From Pleodorina starrii (taxonomy: Eukaryota > Chlorophyta > Chlorophyceae > Chlamydomonadales > Volvocaceae), in contig BRXU01000069.1 of the NCBI GenBank assembly GCA_030267565.1, positions 1 to 64,000 of the forward strand: DNA of 64,000 nt, written 5' to 3'. The notes below the pieces were generated by a model, which saw only the letters and a program-made list of their open reading frames with translations, searched no databases and was not told the origin of the DNA. Within the stretch, counting starts at the first letter, position 1. Each line of letters begins with the position of its first letter. Shown here in pieces: positions 33,551 through 43,831 of this stretch. A program made the translations under genes and the position numbers.

Positions 33551-34369
33551 TTAACGAACGGCGAAGCTCATCGCCGACAGCGCGGTCATCCAGCCGATCA
33601 CCTCGTCCATCGTGGCGCAGTCGAAGGCCACCGTCATCGGATCGACCCGGATGGCGGGCGGCAGGACGGCGAACTGGTCGGCCAGCACGGCCCGCGAGAC
33701 GGTGAATTCCGCGCGGAACGGGCCTTTCGGCGGGACAGGCGCAAGGATGGCCGAGTTGTGTGCGGCTTTCTGCGCTTTTTCCCGCAAAAGCTGGCGCGCG
33801 CGTGTCACCGACACCTGCCGGGCCGCCCGCTCTCCCATCGCGTGCTTCACGACGGCGAACTGGGCGTCAGGAAACAGCGGGCGGTTCTCGGCCTCGGTCC
33901 GGTCGTCGCCCGAGATCAGCCCGACAGGCACCCCGAGTTCCGCGGCATAGGCGCCATAGATCGCCGGTTCCCCGCAGGGGACGCCGTTCACGCGCACCTC
34001 GTGGAAAGCGAAGCCGTTGGTGGTGTGGGACAGAACGCCCCCGCCGCCTGCACGGGAGTGATGGCCGATCATGCAGAACAGATCGAACCCGCCGGCCAGG
34101 CCGCAGGCCATGTTCATGCGCTTGGGCTTGCCCAGGATCACGTCGGCGGCCGGATGCAGCAGGTCGGGCAGCAGGTTGGTCATCGGCCCGTGCGAGTCGT
34201 TGACCAGGATTTCGGTCGCGCCGCCTTCCAGCAGGCCTTCGATGACGGCATTGACCTCGTGTGTCATCAACAGGCGGGCCTTTTCATGCTCGGCATGGCC
34301 TGCCTGGCATTGCGCTGGAGAGACGACGCCGGCCACGCCCTCGATATCGGCCGAGATATAGACGCGCAT
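33551..34369 (-). CDS. dppA: D-aminopeptidase DppA (family M55)
   Basis: A 272-residue zinc peptidase. Metal motifs: ISADIEGVAG at the N-terminus, then VNDSHG and GHHSRAG. M55 enzymes form decamers and release D-alanine or other D-residues from small peptides. In Bacillus it belongs to the dpp dipeptide-transport operon, as here. It lies 9 bases after the permease stop. Confidence 0.92.
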   Translation of the reverse strand: MRVYISADIEGVAGVVSPAQCQAGHAEHEKARLLMTHEVNAVIEGLLEGGATEILVNDSHGPMTNLLPDLLHPAADVILGKPKRMNMACGLAGGFDLFCMIGHHSRAGGGGVLSHTTNGFAFHEVRVNGVPCGEPAIYGAYAAELGVPVGLISGDDRTEAENRPLFPDAQFAVVKHAMGERAARQVSVTRARQLLREKAQKAAHNSAILAPVPPKGPFRAEFTVSRAVLADQFAVLPPAIRVDPMTVAFDCATMDEVIGWMTALSAMSFAVR

Positions 34370-34378
34370 CGCCGCCCC

Positions 34379-35263
34379 TCAGTTCATGCGCAGCTTGGGG
34401 TCCAGCGCGTCGCGCAGGCCGTCGCCCAGCAGGTTGAAGCCCAGCACCGTCAGGAAGATGGCAAGGCCCGGAAACAGCGTCAGGTGGTCGGCGACGCCCA
34501 TGTAGGTGCGCCCGTCGGCCAGCATGGCCCCCCATTCGGGCGAGGGCGGCTGCGCCCCCAGTCCGATGAAGGACAGGGCCGCCGCCGTCAGGATCGAGGT
34601 GCCGATGCGCATCGAAAAATAGACGATCACGTTCGGCAGCGTGCCAGGCAGGATGTGGCGCAGCATGATGGTGCCGTCGCCGACGCCCACCGCGCGGGCC
34701 GCATCGACATAAACGGCGCGCTTCAACTGAAGCGTCGTGCCCCGGGCCAGCCGCGCGAAGACCGGGATCGAGAAGATGGCGACGGCATAGATCACGTTGG
34801 TGATCCCCGGCCCCAGGATCGCGATCACGGCAATGGCCAGAAGGATGCCGGGGAACGCCAGCAGCAGGTCGCAAAGCCGCATCACCGCGCTGTCCGTCCA
34901 GCCACCGTAATAGCCTGCGACGATGCCAAGGCCGACCCCGCCAAGCGCGCCCAGGCTGACCGACAGGAAGCCCACTGTCAGGGAGATCCGGGCCCCCCAG
35001 ATGATGCGGCTGAAGATGTCGCGGCCATAGGTGTCCGTTCCCGCCCAATGCGCGGCGCTTGGCCCCTGCAGGACGTTCACGTAGTCCGGTGCCGCTGGGT
35101 CATAGGGCGCGATCCAGGGCGCCAAGATCGCGGCGCCGATCAGCAGGATCAGGAAGGCCAGCGCGACCAGCGCGACCTTCTGGCGCAGAAAGCGTTTCCA
35201 GAACTCGGCGAGGGGTTTTCTCGTCTTGCCGATCTCGTCCATGCTCATGCTGGCATCGGTCAT
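34379..35263 (-). CDS. Peptide ABC transporter permease (DppC/GsiD type)
   Basis: A 294-residue membrane subunit of an oligopeptide/glutathione-type importer. It has an N-terminal helix ([18 protein letters not shown]) and the binding-protein-dependent transport signature with the EAA loop ([27 protein letters not shown]). Its ATG overlaps the previous permease stop by 4 bases. The partner is the DppB-type subunit at 35260. Confidence 0.92.
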   Translation of the reverse strand: MTDASMSMDEIGKTRKPLAEFWKRFLRQKVALVALAFLILLIGAAILAPWIAPYDPAAPDYVNVLQGPSAAHWAGTDTYGRDIFSRIIWGARISLTVGFLSVSLGALGGVGLGIVAGYYGGWTDSAVMRLCDLLLAFPGILLAIAVIAILGPGITNVIYAVAIFSIPVFARLARGTTLQLKRAVYVDAARAVGVGDGTIMLRHILPGTLPNVIVYFSMRIGTSILTAAALSFIGLGAQPPSPEWGAMLADGRTYMGVADHLTLFPGLAIFLTVLGFNLLGDGLRDALDPKLRMN

Positions 35264-36180
35264 TGGTAACGGATCTCCGGATTGGCAAGGACATAAAGGA
35301 CATCGACCAGAAGGTTGATGAGGATGAACTGGATCGAGAACATCAGCACCAGCGCCTGGATCACGGGATAGTCGCGGTAGCTGACTGAATCGACCAGAAG
35401 ACGCCCCACGCCCGGCCAGGCGAAGACCGCCTCGATCACGATCGAGCCGCCCAGAAGGAAGCCGAACTGCAGCCCGACCATCGTGATGATGGGAATCAGG
35501 GCGTTGCGCAGCGAATGGCGCCAGATCACCCGGCGTTCCGGCACGCCCTTGGCGCGGGCGGTGCGGACGTAATCCTCGCGCGCGATCTCGATGAAGGCGG
35601 AACGGGTGAACCGCGCCATCACCGCCGCGACGCCAAGGCCCAGCGTGAAGGACGGCATCAGGAAATGCTGCCAGGTGCCGTAACCCCCCGTGGGCAGCCA
35701 GCCAAGCCGGACCGAGAACAGGTTGATGAGCAGCAGCCCCAGCCAGAAGGGCGGGAACGAGATGCCGGACACCGCCAGGATCATGCCGCCATAATCCTGC
35801 CACCGGCCCCGCCGGACCGCCGAAACGACGCCGATCAGCAGTCCAAGGGCCACCGCCCAGACCATCGCGAACAACGTGAGCCAGACCGTCGGCATCAGCC
35901 GCATCCCGATCTCGTCCACGACGGGGCGGCGGGTGCGCAGCGAGGTGCCGAAATCGCCCTGCAGCGTGTTGCCGACATAGGTCAGGAATTGCTGGGGCAG
36001 CGGCCGGTCCAGGCCCAGGGCCGTGCGAACGGCGGCAACGTCCTGCGCGGTGGCCTCGGGGCCCGCGACCAGACGGGCCGGATCTCCGGGCAGCAGGTGG
36101 ACGAAGGCGAAAACCGCGATCATCACCATCAGGACAACAGGGATCGTGCCCAGCAGTCGTTTGATCAGAAAGGATAGCAT
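35260..36180 (-). CDS. Peptide ABC transporter permease (DppB/GsiC type)
   Basis: A 306-residue membrane subunit. It starts with the usual [27 protein letters not shown] helix plus motif, then has the EAA loop ([29 protein letters not shown]) and a final helix before NPEIRYQ. The ATG at 36180 fits the family N-terminus; a longer frame to 36417 has none of these features. It follows the binding protein by 107 bases. Confidence 0.92.
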   Translation of the reverse strand: MLSFLIKRLLGTIPVVLMVMIAVFAFVHLLPGDPARLVAGPEATAQDVAAVRTALGLDRPLPQQFLTYVGNTLQGDFGTSLRTRRPVVDEIGMRLMPTVWLTLFAMVWAVALGLLIGVVSAVRRGRWQDYGGMILAVSGISFPPFWLGLLLINLFSVRLGWLPTGGYGTWQHFLMPSFTLGLGVAAVMARFTRSAFIEIAREDYVRTARAKGVPERRVIWRHSLRNALIPIITMVGLQFGFLLGGSIVIEAVFAWPGVGRLLVDSVSYRDYPVIQALVLMFSIQFILINLLVDVLYVLANPEIRYQ

Positions 36181-36287
36181 GAGGTTCCTGTCCCGGCCGG
36201 GCCTGACCCGGCCGCTGCGCCCAGGGGCAATGACGGCCGGCGCTTGTCGAAGGACGGGGACGGCGCGGTGCCGCCCCCGCAGGTGCA

Positions 36288-37814
36288 TCATTCGGTGAAG
36301 GCCGCGTCTTCCAGCAGGAAGCCCCGGTCGGCCAGCATGTAGACGCCGGTCACGTCCGAGGTCTGCGCCGCGATCAGGTCGGTCACGCCCAGGAAGATCC
36401 AGGGCGCGCCTTCCCATGCCAGCTTCTGCGCAGTCTCGTAGAAGGCGGCCCGTTCGGCGGGATCGGCCGTGCCGATCGCCCCGTTGATCGCCGCGTCCAG
36501 TTCCTTGTCCGCGTAATAGGCGACGTTGAACATCGACGGCGGAACGTTTTCACCCAACAGCAGCGGGCGGATGCCCCAGTCCGCGTCCCCGGTCGAGGAC
36601 GACCAGCCGCCGTAATACATCTGCACCTCGGCATCCTCGGGCGATTCGATCGACCAGATGCGCTGCGCGGCAACGCCTGCCTCCAGCGGGACGACGTTCA
36701 CATCGACATTGATCTGGGCCAGTTGCTGCTGGAGGAACTGCACCGCCCGCAGGGATTCCGTGTTCGAGTTGGCCCAGATTTCGGTCGAAAAGCCGTCCTC
36801 GTATCCTGCTTCCGCCATCAGTTCGCGCGCACGATCCAAGTCGTAATCGTATTCGCCGACCGGGACATGGAATGCCAGTCCCTTCGGGATGATCGAATCC
36901 GCAGGCGTGCAGAGCCCGCTGAACACGACCTGGCAGAAGGCGTCCTTGTCGACGGCGTGGTTCAGCGCCTGCCGGACCAGCTTGTTGCCGAAGGGCTCCT
37001 TATTGTTGTTCAGCGCCACATACCATTCGACGATCGAGGGCGAGGTCTCGACCTTCAGGTTGGGGTTGGCTTCCACGACCTTCATCAGTTCGGGCGGGAA
37101 GTTCGGCACGAACTGCGCCTCTCCCGTCTGAAGCATCGCCATCCGCGCCCCGGATTCGGGAACCGAGCGGATGATGATGTTGTCGACCTTGGCGGGTTCC
37201 TTCCAGTAGTTGTCGTTGCGCGCCACCTCCAGGGTGTCGGCCGACCAGCGGGTGAAGGTGAAGGCCCCGGTGCCGACCGGATTGCGCCCGATCTCGCTGC
37301 CATGTTTTTCCAGCGCGGCGGGCGAGATCATCATGGCGCCCGGATGCGCGAGCGACGCGATCATGGCGCCGAAGGGCGCGTCGAGCAGCAGCTTCACGGT
37401 CAGGTCGTCCACGACCTGGACCTCGTTGACCATCGACACCAGGCTGCGGCGCGACAGGTTGTTGTCGGGGTTGCGAAGCCGGTCGATGTTGATCTTCACC
37501 GCCTCGGCGTTGAAGGGGGTGCCGTCGTGGAAGGTCACGCCGCTGCGCAGCTTGATCGTGAATTCGGTCGCCTCCTTGTTGCTTTCATAGCTTTCAGCCA
37601 GAAGCGGGATCAGCTTCATGTCCTTGTCGAAGCCGAACAGCCCCTGATAGACCAGCCGCAAGGATGTCTGCGACAGCGTGTCGTTGACATTGGTCGGGTC
37701 CAGCCCGGTTAGGTTGTTCTGGATCGCAACGGTCAGATCCCGCGCCAGGACCGCACCCGGCGCCAGCAGCATCGCGCCAAGCGCCGACGAGATCATCAGT
37801 GATTTCAGGGTCAT
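36288..37814 (-). CDS. Peptide ABC transporter substrate-binding protein
   Basis: A 508-residue solute-binding protein of the SBP_bac_5 family (DppA/GsiB/OppA type). It has a signal peptide ([22 protein letters not shown]) and characteristic stretches ([44 protein letters not shown]). It captures small peptides or glutathione-like ligands in the periplasm. It lies 28 bases downstream of the GsiA-like gene. The ligand cannot be read from sequence. Confidence 0.92.
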   Translation of the reverse strand: MTLKSLMISSALGAMLLAPGAVLARDLTVAIQNNLTGLDPTNVNDTLSQTSLRLVYQGLFGFDKDMKLIPLLAESYESNKEATEFTIKLRSGVTFHDGTPFNAEAVKINIDRLRNPDNNLSRRSLVSMVNEVQVVDDLTVKLLLDAPFGAMIASLAHPGAMMISPAALEKHGSEIGRNPVGTGAFTFTRWSADTLEVARNDNYWKEPAKVDNIIIRSVPESGARMAMLQTGEAQFVPNFPPELMKVVEANPNLKVETSPSIVEWYVALNNNKEPFGNKLVRQALNHAVDKDAFCQVVFSGLCTPADSIIPKGLAFHVPVGEYDYDLDRARELMAEAGYEDGFSTEIWANSNTESLRAVQFLQQQLAQINVDVNVVPLEAGVAAQRIWSIESPEDAEVQMYYGGWSSSTGDADWGIRPLLLGENVPPSMFNVAYYADKELDAAINGAIGTADPAERAAFYETAQKLAWEGAPWIFLGVTDLIAAQTSDVTGVYMLADRGFLLEDAAFTE

Positions 37815-37841
37815 CTTCCTCTCCTTCTGGTATGTCGTATG

Positions 37842-39713
37842 TCAGGCGTATGTGCCGACCGGGTGGCGGGCCACGAAATGCTGCGGGCCGACCTGGGCCA
37901 GGGGCGCGACAAGCGGCGGGTCGTCCACGCGGCGCATGGGACTGGGTATCTCGCCCTCGATCAGGGGGCGTTCGCGGTTTCGCGCCGCGGGAGATGCGAC
38001 GGGCACGGCCGAAAGCAGGCGCCGCGTGTAGGGGTGCTGCGGGTTCTCGAAGACCTGCCGGCGGGGGCCGATCTCGACGATCTGGCCAAGATACATTACG
38101 GCCACGCGGTGGCTGACACGCTCCACCACGGCCATGTCGTGGCTGATGAAGACATAGGCCAGCCCGCGCTTGCGCTGCAGTTCCATCAGCAGGTTGATGA
38201 CCTGCGCCTGGATCGACACGTCCAGCGCAGCGACCGCCTCGTCGGTGATCAGCACGTCCGGCTCGCCCGCCAGGGCGCGCGCAATGCACACCCTTTGCCG
38301 CTGCCCGCCCGAGAACTCGTAGGGATAGCGGTGCGCATGCTCGGGCTTCAGCCCAACATCGCGCAAAAGCTCGGCCACGCGCTCATCGACCGCGCGCCCC
38401 GATGCCAAGCCATGCGTCAGCAGGGGCTCGGCAATGGAAAAGCCCACGGTCAGGCGCGGGTCGAGGGAGGCGAACGGATCCTGGAAGACATACTGGATCT
38501 TGCGGCGGACGGCCTTGCGCTCGCCCGGGGGCAGCTTGAAGATGTCGCGGCCCTGGTAAAGCACCTGGCCTGACGTGGCACCCTGCAGCATCATCAGCGT
38601 GCGCCCGGTCGTGGACTTGCCGCAGCCAGACTCGCCCACCAAGGCCAGCGTCTCGCCCTGCCGCAGGTCGAAGTTCACCCCCTCGACCGCATGGACCCGG
38701 CCGGATACGCGCGACAGCAGGCCCTTGCGGATGTCAAAGCGCGTGACCAGGTCGCGCACCTGCAGCACCGGCGCGTCCGATGCGACGGTGTCCCGGGCCG
38801 GATAGTCCTGGAAACCCCCGGCGCTCCGATAATCGCCGCCGTCCTTCAGCAGCGGGAAGGGGCGCGGCAGATCCTGCCCGCTCAGGGCTCCAAGCCGGGG
38901 GACCGCCGCCAGCAGCGCGCGGGTATAGGGATGGGCGGGGGCCTCGAAGATGTCGTGGACCGTGCCCTCCTCGACCTTCTCACCATGGCGCATGACCAGC
39001 ACGCGGTCCGCCACCTCGGCCACCACGCCCATGTCGTGGGTGATGAACAGGACCGCCATTCCCATCTCGTCCTGCAGGATGCGGATCAGGCGCAGGATCT
39101 GGGCCTGGATCGTCACGTCCAGCGCCGTCGTCGGCTCGTCCGCGATCAGAAGGCGCGGCTTGCAGGACAGCGCCATCGCGATCATGACCCGCTGCCGCAT
39201 TCCCCCCGACAACTGGTGCGGGTGGCGGTCGAGGATGCTTGACGCGTCGGGAATACGGACCTTTTCCAGCATCCGCAGCGCCTCGGCCCGGGCCTCGGCG
39301 GGCGTGCAGTCCTGGTGCAGGCGCACCGCTTCGGCGATCTGCTCGCCCACGGTGAAGACCGGGTTCAGCGAGGTCATCGGCTCCTGGAAGATCATCGCCA
39401 CATCGTTGCCGCGGATGGCCTCCATCTGCGGCAAGGGCACCTGGGTCAGGTCGCGGGCCGTTCCGTCGCGGCCCACCAGCCGCACCGAGCCGCCGGTGAT
39501 CCTGCCCCCGCCGAATTCGACAAGGCGCATGACCGAAAGCGAGCTGACCGACTTGCCCGAGCCGGACTCGCCCACCACGGCCAGCGTCTCGCCCGCGTGG
39601 ATCTGGAAGGACAGGTCCTTGACCGCCCGGAAGATGCCGGCCTCGCCGCGGAACTCGACATTAAGGCCCTCGACGCTGATCGTCGGAGCCAGCCCATCCG
39701 GTTGTGCTGTCAT
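37842..39713 (-). CDS. gsiA: GsiA-like double ATPase of the peptide importer
   Basis: A 623-residue protein that fuses two ABC ATPases. First domain: Walker A GESGSGKS (48-55), signature LSGGMRQR, Walker B LLIADEP. Second domain: GESGCGKS (about 360-367) and FSGGQRQR. Each has an oligopeptide-type C-terminal extension. One polypeptide replaces the DppD/DppF pair, as in GsiA and some nickel or peptide systems. Its ATG overlaps the rpiR stop by 4 bases, so regulator and transporter are coupled. Confidence 0.93.
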   Translation of the reverse strand: MTAQPDGLAPTISVEGLNVEFRGEAGIFRAVKDLSFQIHAGETLAVVGESGSGKSVSSLSVMRLVEFGGGRITGGSVRLVGRDGTARDLTQVPLPQMEAIRGNDVAMIFQEPMTSLNPVFTVGEQIAEAVRLHQDCTPAEARAEALRMLEKVRIPDASSILDRHPHQLSGGMRQRVMIAMALSCKPRLLIADEPTTALDVTIQAQILRLIRILQDEMGMAVLFITHDMGVVAEVADRVLVMRHGEKVEEGTVHDIFEAPAHPYTRALLAAVPRLGALSGQDLPRPFPLLKDGGDYRSAGGFQDYPARDTVASDAPVLQVRDLVTRFDIRKGLLSRVSGRVHAVEGVNFDLRQGETLALVGESGCGKSTTGRTLMMLQGATSGQVLYQGRDIFKLPPGERKAVRRKIQYVFQDPFASLDPRLTVGFSIAEPLLTHGLASGRAVDERVAELLRDVGLKPEHAHRYPYEFSGGQRQRVCIARALAGEPDVLITDEAVAALDVSIQAQVINLLMELQRKRGLAYVFISHDMAVVERVSHRVAVMYLGQIVEIGPRRQVFENPQHPYTRRLLSAVPVASPAARNRERPLIEGEIPSPMRRVDDPPLVAPLAQVGPQHFVARHPVGTYA

Positions 39714-40585
39714 TGCTGTTCCTTGGGATTCGCAGGGGACGAGGGCTCGTCCTTGTAGAGATAGGGAAAGATCAGACGGGTCATGGCGGTCGCGTCGGAC
39801 GTGCTCTGGTAACGGGCCGTCAGCAAGGCGGCGATGGTCTCGAAGAAGGCAAAGCTGGACAGGGCCGAGCTGTTGAGAACCGGATGGCCCGCAGGAAGCA
39901 GGATGGTGTCGTCGCAAAGCGCGCAGAGCGGCGACTGCGGGCCATCGGTGATCCCGATGCACGGCACCCCCGACCCCCGCGCCAGGCGGACGAATTCAAC
40001 CGTGGCAACCGAATAGCGCGGCAGCGTCATCGCGATCAGCAGATCGCGCGGCCCCATGCGGCCGATCAGCCGGGCCATCCGCTCGTGCCCGCCGGTGCCG
40101 TCCAGAAGAAGCGGGTTGCGCAGAAACGGCTCGGCCAGCCCATGAAAGTAGGTCATGCAGCGGGCGCTGCTGCCAAAGCCGAGAAGGCCGACCTGCGCCG
40201 CGGCAACCATGCGGTCGGCCAGCGCCTCGCATCGGGCTACGGGAAGATCCGCCAGCCCCTCGATGTTGGCGCGCGCCGAGGCGAGCGCCGAGCCGATCAC
40301 CTCGGCGCTGGAGGCTTCCTGGGCACGGCTGACATTTTCGATCGGACGCAGCAGATCCTGATAGCGGCGGACGGCGATGGTGCGGAACTCCGCATAGTTC
40401 CTCAGCCCCAACTGGCGCACGAAGCGCGTGATCGTCGCGGCCGAAACCGAGGCGGCCTCGGCCAGATCCTCGATGCCCATCGTCGCCACAAGAAACGGAT
40501 TGGACAACGCGTAATCACCGACGCGCTGCTGATTGGGCGTCAGGTCCGCCCAATGCGCTTCGATGATCTGTCTCAGGTCCGTCAT
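39710..40585 (-). CDS. RpiR/MurR-family regulator
   Basis: A 291-residue protein with the N-terminal RpiR HTH ([40 protein letters not shown]) and a C-terminal SIS sugar-phosphate or amino-sugar-binding domain ([32 protein letters not shown]). It probably controls the downstream peptide operon and itself through the perfect inverted repeat just upstream (40637-40661). The SIS domain hints at a peptidoglycan-derived or amino-sugar signal. Confidence 0.9.
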   Translation of the reverse strand: MTDLRQIIEAHWADLTPNQQRVGDYALSNPFLVATMGIEDLAEAASVSAATITRFVRQLGLRNYAEFRTIAVRRYQDLLRPIENVSRAQEASSAEVIGSALASARANIEGLADLPVARCEALADRMVAAAQVGLLGFGSSARCMTYFHGLAEPFLRNPLLLDGTGGHERMARLIGRMGPRDLLIAMTLPRYSVATVEFVRLARGSGVPCIGITDGPQSPLCALCDDTILLPAGHPVLNSSALSSFAFFETIAALLTARYQSTSDATAMTRLIFPYLYKDEPSSPANPKEQQ

Positions 40586-40636
40586 CTGCCGACTTCTTGT
40601 TTCCCTCGCATCCGACAGTAGCCGAGGAAATCGCAC

Positions 40637-40661
40637 TTTGTGAAACTTTTATTTTCACAAA
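40637..40661. promoter_or_regulatory. Perfect inverted repeat, probable RpiR operator
   Basis: TTTGTGAAA-N7-TTTCACAAA, 9-bp arms with a 7-bp centre, lies 52 bases before the rpiR start and 24 bases after the DmpA stop. Its position and perfect symmetry fit an autoregulated operator. It could also act as a weak terminator for the DmpA gene, but it is AT-rich. Confidence 0.7.
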
Positions 40662-40684
40662 TCCAGACTCACGCGTATTTTTTT

Positions 40685-41734
40685 TCAAAGGGGTTCGGAT
40701 GTGCCTGTATTATGACCATCCCGCAGCCAGTCCGACAGAAGGGGCCGGGTGGCGCCGTTTCTGCCTTCAACCGCGGTGGCGGCACACATCGCGTTCAGGA
40801 TGGCTTCCTGGGTTGCCTCGCAGGCCGCGCGGAACGCGTCGTCCATCCGCCTGTCCGCCATCCGCTCCAGCTGGCAGACATCCGCCTTTGAATGGTGCGG
40901 AACCCGGTTGCGGGTCGTGAAGCCAAGCACGATATCGCCGCTTCCATTCCCGTAGAACGCCCCGAGCCGGGCAATCCCCGCCCCCGCCCGGCGGCAGACA
41001 CGCGCAAGCTGGCGATGGTCCAGGGGAAGGTCCGTAGCCAGAACGACGATGATGGAGCCCTTCTCGGCCTCGGCCATGATGCGCGGATCCGGCCGCCGCC
41101 CGTCCGGCAGGACCAGATCGCCGGCCTTGCCGAAATTGGCCAGCACCAGCGCCCCCAGGACATGCGCGGACCCTTGCAGCAAGATTTGGCGCGACGCGGT
41201 GCCGATCCCGCCCTTGAAGCCGAAGGCGATCATGCCTGTTCCCGCCCCGACCGACCCTTCCGCGACATCTTGCCCTGCCGCCTCGATGGCACGCATCGCA
41301 TCCTGCTCGGTCACGGCCATGGCCTGGATGTCCGACAGCACGCCATCGTTGCATTCGCAGACAACCGGATTGACGGTCGATGTCTCGCGCCCAATGTCAG
41401 GGCGCTGTGAAATGGCCCAGCGGATCAGGGCGTTGCTGCAGGTGCCGACGCCGAAGGTGTTTGTCAGCAGGATCGGTGTCTCCAGGGTGCCCAGTTCGGC
41501 GACCTGAACAAGGCCCGCGCTTTTTCCGAAGCCGTTGATGACCTCGACGGCTGCGGTCAGCTTGTCGCCGAAAAGATCGCCCGGCTGAGGGATGATTGCC
41601 GTCACACCCGTGTTGATGTCCCTGGATGACAGCGTGACATGCCCGACCTTGACGCCCGGCACGTCGGTGATGGCATTTCGCGGCCCTGCGGGCATGATGC
41701 CCGGCGCGATACCGAACTCTCTTGATCTGGACAT
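40685..41734 (-). CDS. DmpA-type aminopeptidase (family S58/P1)
   Basis: A 349-residue N-terminal-nucleophile peptidase. It has the family start (ITDVPGVKVGHVTL, INTGVTAIIP), NGFGKSAGLVQVAELGTLETPI, and VGAGTGMIAFGFKGGIGTASR. A likely self-cleavage site lies before Ser in EKGSIIVVLAT. Relatives (DmpA, BapA) release N-terminal D-Ala, Gly or beta-amino acids from peptides. I chose ATG 41734 over 41776 because GGAA precedes it and family N-termini fit. It lies upstream of rpiR and is probably part of the same regulon. Confidence 0.92.
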   Translation of the reverse strand: MSRSREFGIAPGIMPAGPRNAITDVPGVKVGHVTLSSRDINTGVTAIIPQPGDLFGDKLTAAVEVINGFGKSAGLVQVAELGTLETPILLTNTFGVGTCSNALIRWAISQRPDIGRETSTVNPVVCECNDGVLSDIQAMAVTEQDAMRAIEAAGQDVAEGSVGAGTGMIAFGFKGGIGTASRQILLQGSAHVLGALVLANFGKAGDLVLPDGRRPDPRIMAEAEKGSIIVVLATDLPLDHRQLARVCRRAGAGIARLGAFYGNGSGDIVLGFTTRNRVPHHSKADVCQLERMADRRMDDAFRAACEATQEAILNAMCAATAVEGRNGATRPLLSDWLRDGHNTGTSEPL

Positions 41735-41967
41735 GGGGTTTCCTTGTGCATCAGCGTGGGCGACATGGTGGCCCACGGGTGTCCGTCCATCATCTCACCC
41801 GGGACGCAAGGTCAAGATGTGGGACATTGACCCGCTGTCGGCGTGCCTGACGAGCAAAGCCATTGGCAGAGCTTGACTGGCCGGTGCCGGACTTCTCGAC
41901 CCTGAGCCGCCGGCAAAAGACCATCACGGTGCAGATCCCCAGCCGCCGTGCGGCGGGACCACTGAAC

Positions 41968-43022
41968 GGCATTGTTGCAGAACTCGGCGTTGAAGCGTGA
42001 TGTCCCCTTACCCCACCAGCCTTAGGCCACGCGTTCGGTCTCGGCAGTGCCGAGGGTGTTGAAGCGGTTCATGAGGGCGATGCGGATGTGGATCTCAGCG
42101 GTCTGGCGGTCGGGGTCTCGTGAGGCGATGCGCTCGCCGAAGGACTTCAGGCAGCGCATTTTTGCCTCGATCCGACTTCGGACGTGATAGCCGGACCAGT
42201 GCTTCCAGTTTGCTCGCCCAAAGCGTTTGCTCGCCCGAAGGATGTCGTTGCGGGCACGGGCGGCAGGGCAGTTCTCCTTCCAGAGGCGTCCGTTCTTGCG
42301 GATCGGGATGATGGCCGTGCCGCCGCGATCGACGATTGCGGTGTGACACCGCCGGGTGTCGAAGGCGCCGTCGCCGGTCACGGTGCCGACCTGTTCATCG
42401 GCCGGGATCTGATCCAGCAGATCCGGCAGCACAGGGCTGTCGCCTTCGCGGCTCGAGGTGAACTCCACCGCTCGGATGTCGCCGGTGGCCGTGTCCATCG
42501 CCAGATGAACCTTGCGGTATTGGCGCCTGCGGTGCGTGCCGTGCTTGCGCGCCAGCCATTCCCCGTCGCCCAGGAACTTGATCCCGGTGCTGTCGACCAG
42601 CAGGTTCAGCGGCCCCGTTGCACGGCGGTGGGGTATGTCGACCACCAAAGATCCTTGTCTGCGGCTCAGGGTGGAGAAGTCCGGCACCGGCCAGTCGAGC
42701 CCTGCCATCTTCAGAATGCTGGCCACCATCCCGGTTGTTTGCCGGAGTGGCAGGCCAAAGAGCACCTTCACCATCAGGCAGAACTGGATCGCTGCATCAG
42801 AGAACACCGGCGGACGACCAGGACGCCCCGCCTTGGGGGGCAGCCAGACCATGTCCTTGTCCAGCCAGATCAGCAGTGACCCGCGCCGCTTCAGGGCCTT
42901 GTTGTAGGACTTCCAGTTCGTCGTGCGGTAGCGGACAGCTTCGGGCTTGCTCATGCCGAAACGCTTACTCTACCAGCCCCGCTGCGTGAATCCCCCGGCA
43001 CGCAGAGTTTTGCAACAACGCC
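41968..43022 (-). mobile_element. Inner IS903-group element with 9-bp target repeat
   Basis: 1055 bases with ends GGCATTGTTGCAGAACTC and, on the other strand, GGCGTTGTTGCAAAACTC. It is flanked by the direct repeat CCACTGAAC (41959-41967 and 43023-43031). It is inserted in opposite orientation inside the transposase gene of a close relative. 9-bp repeats are usual for this IS5 subgroup. Confidence 0.94.
42022..42954 (-). CDS. IS903-group transposase, intact
   Basis: A 310-residue DDE transposase: TTNWKSYNKALKRRGSL, DFSTLSRR, LLVDSTGIKFLGDGEW (first Asp), VTGDGAFDTRRCH (second Asp) and YHVRSRIEAKMRCLKS (Glu). No breaks. Its gene equals the outer copy in outline but differs at many positions. 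Confidence 0.92.
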   Translation of the reverse strand: MSKPEAVRYRTTNWKSYNKALKRRGSLLIWLDKDMVWLPPKAGRPGRPPVFSDAAIQFCLMVKVLFGLPLRQTTGMVASILKMAGLDWPVPDFSTLSRRQGSLVVDIPHRRATGPLNLLVDSTGIKFLGDGEWLARKHGTHRRRQYRKVHLAMDTATGDIRAVEFTSSREGDSPVLPDLLDQIPADEQVGTVTGDGAFDTRRCHTAIVDRGGTAIIPIRKNGRLWKENCPAARARNDILRASKRFGRANWKHWSGYHVRSRIEAKMRCLKSFGERIASRDPDRQTAEIHIRIALMNRFNTLGTAETERVA

Positions 43023-43031
43023 CCACTGAAC

Positions 43032-43613
43032 CTGCTGGTCGACAGCACCGGGATCAAGTTCCTCGGGGACGGCGAATGGCTGGCCCGCAAGCATGGCAGT
43101 CACCGCAGACGCCAGTATCGCAAGGTCCATCTAGCGATGGACACCGCCACCGGCGACGTCCGGGCGGTGGCGTTCACCTCAAGCGACAAGGGCGACAGCC
43201 CCGTCCTGCCGGACCTTCTGGACCAGTTCCCACCAGACGAGCAGATCGGCACCGTGACCGGCGACGGGGCTTTCGACACCCGACGCTGCCACACCGCGAT
43301 CCTCGAGCGTGGCGGCACGGCGGTCATTCCGATCCGCAGGAATGGCCGCCGCTGGAAAGAGGACGGCCCCGCAGCCAAGGCCCGAAACGACATCCTGCGG
43401 GCAACGCAGCGTCTCGGGCGGGCGATCTGGAAACGATGGTCCGGCTATCACGCCCGAAGCCGGATCGAAGCCCGGATGCGGTGCCTCAAGTCGTTCGGCG
43501 AGAGGATCGCCTCACGAGACCCCGACCGCCAGACCGCCGAAATCCACATCCGCGTCGCGCTCATGAACCGCTTCAATGCCCTCGGCACCGCCGAGATCGA
43601 GCGCGTCGCCTGA
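43032..43613 (+). pseudogene. IS903-group transposase, 3' part of the outer copy
   Basis: The C-terminal two-thirds of a transposase related to the inner one, starting LLVDSTGIKF. The catalytic residues are all on this part (DSTGIK, VTGDGAFDTRRCH, YHARSRIEARMRCLKS). It lost its start to the inner insertion and the left-end truncation, so it cannot be expressed as a whole. Confidence 0.88.
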
Positions 43614-43831
43614 AGCCGCTGGGGTAAGGGGCACTCACTCCCGAAGCGGGAGTTCTGCAACAACGCCGATCTTGCCCGCGATCAGCAAAACCACGGCAAG
43701 ATTGAAGGAATGGAAGGGATGAACCGTAAAGAAGGTCACGCGGCGGCGCCTGTCAGAATGCTGTCAACTGATGTTGATTCCGCTTTGCCCCGGATCCGCC
43801 TTCCGGTCAAGGGCGGGGCCCCGCGCCTGCC

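Larger units (their letters stand above)
41857..43667 (+). mobile_element. IS903-group element remnant split by a relative
   Basis: The left part (41857-41967) and the right part (43032-43667) belong to one plus-strand IS5-family (IS903-group) element. The coding reads across as RRAAGPLN, then LLVDSTGIKFLGDG. The left end and first ~75 residues are missing. The right end shows GTTCTGCAACAACGCC, the same terminal repeat as in the inner element. Confidence 0.85.

Noticed and set aside
33461..35269. Plus-strand open frame of 602 codons
   Set aside because: It lies opposite the dppA and permease genes, which have family motifs, and its product is His/Arg/Gln-rich low complexity. It is a GC-rich antisense shadow.
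43638..43652. CTCCCG-AAG-CGGGAG as a terminator of the peptidase operon
   Set aside because: It is inside the right end of the IS903-group remnant and belongs to that element.
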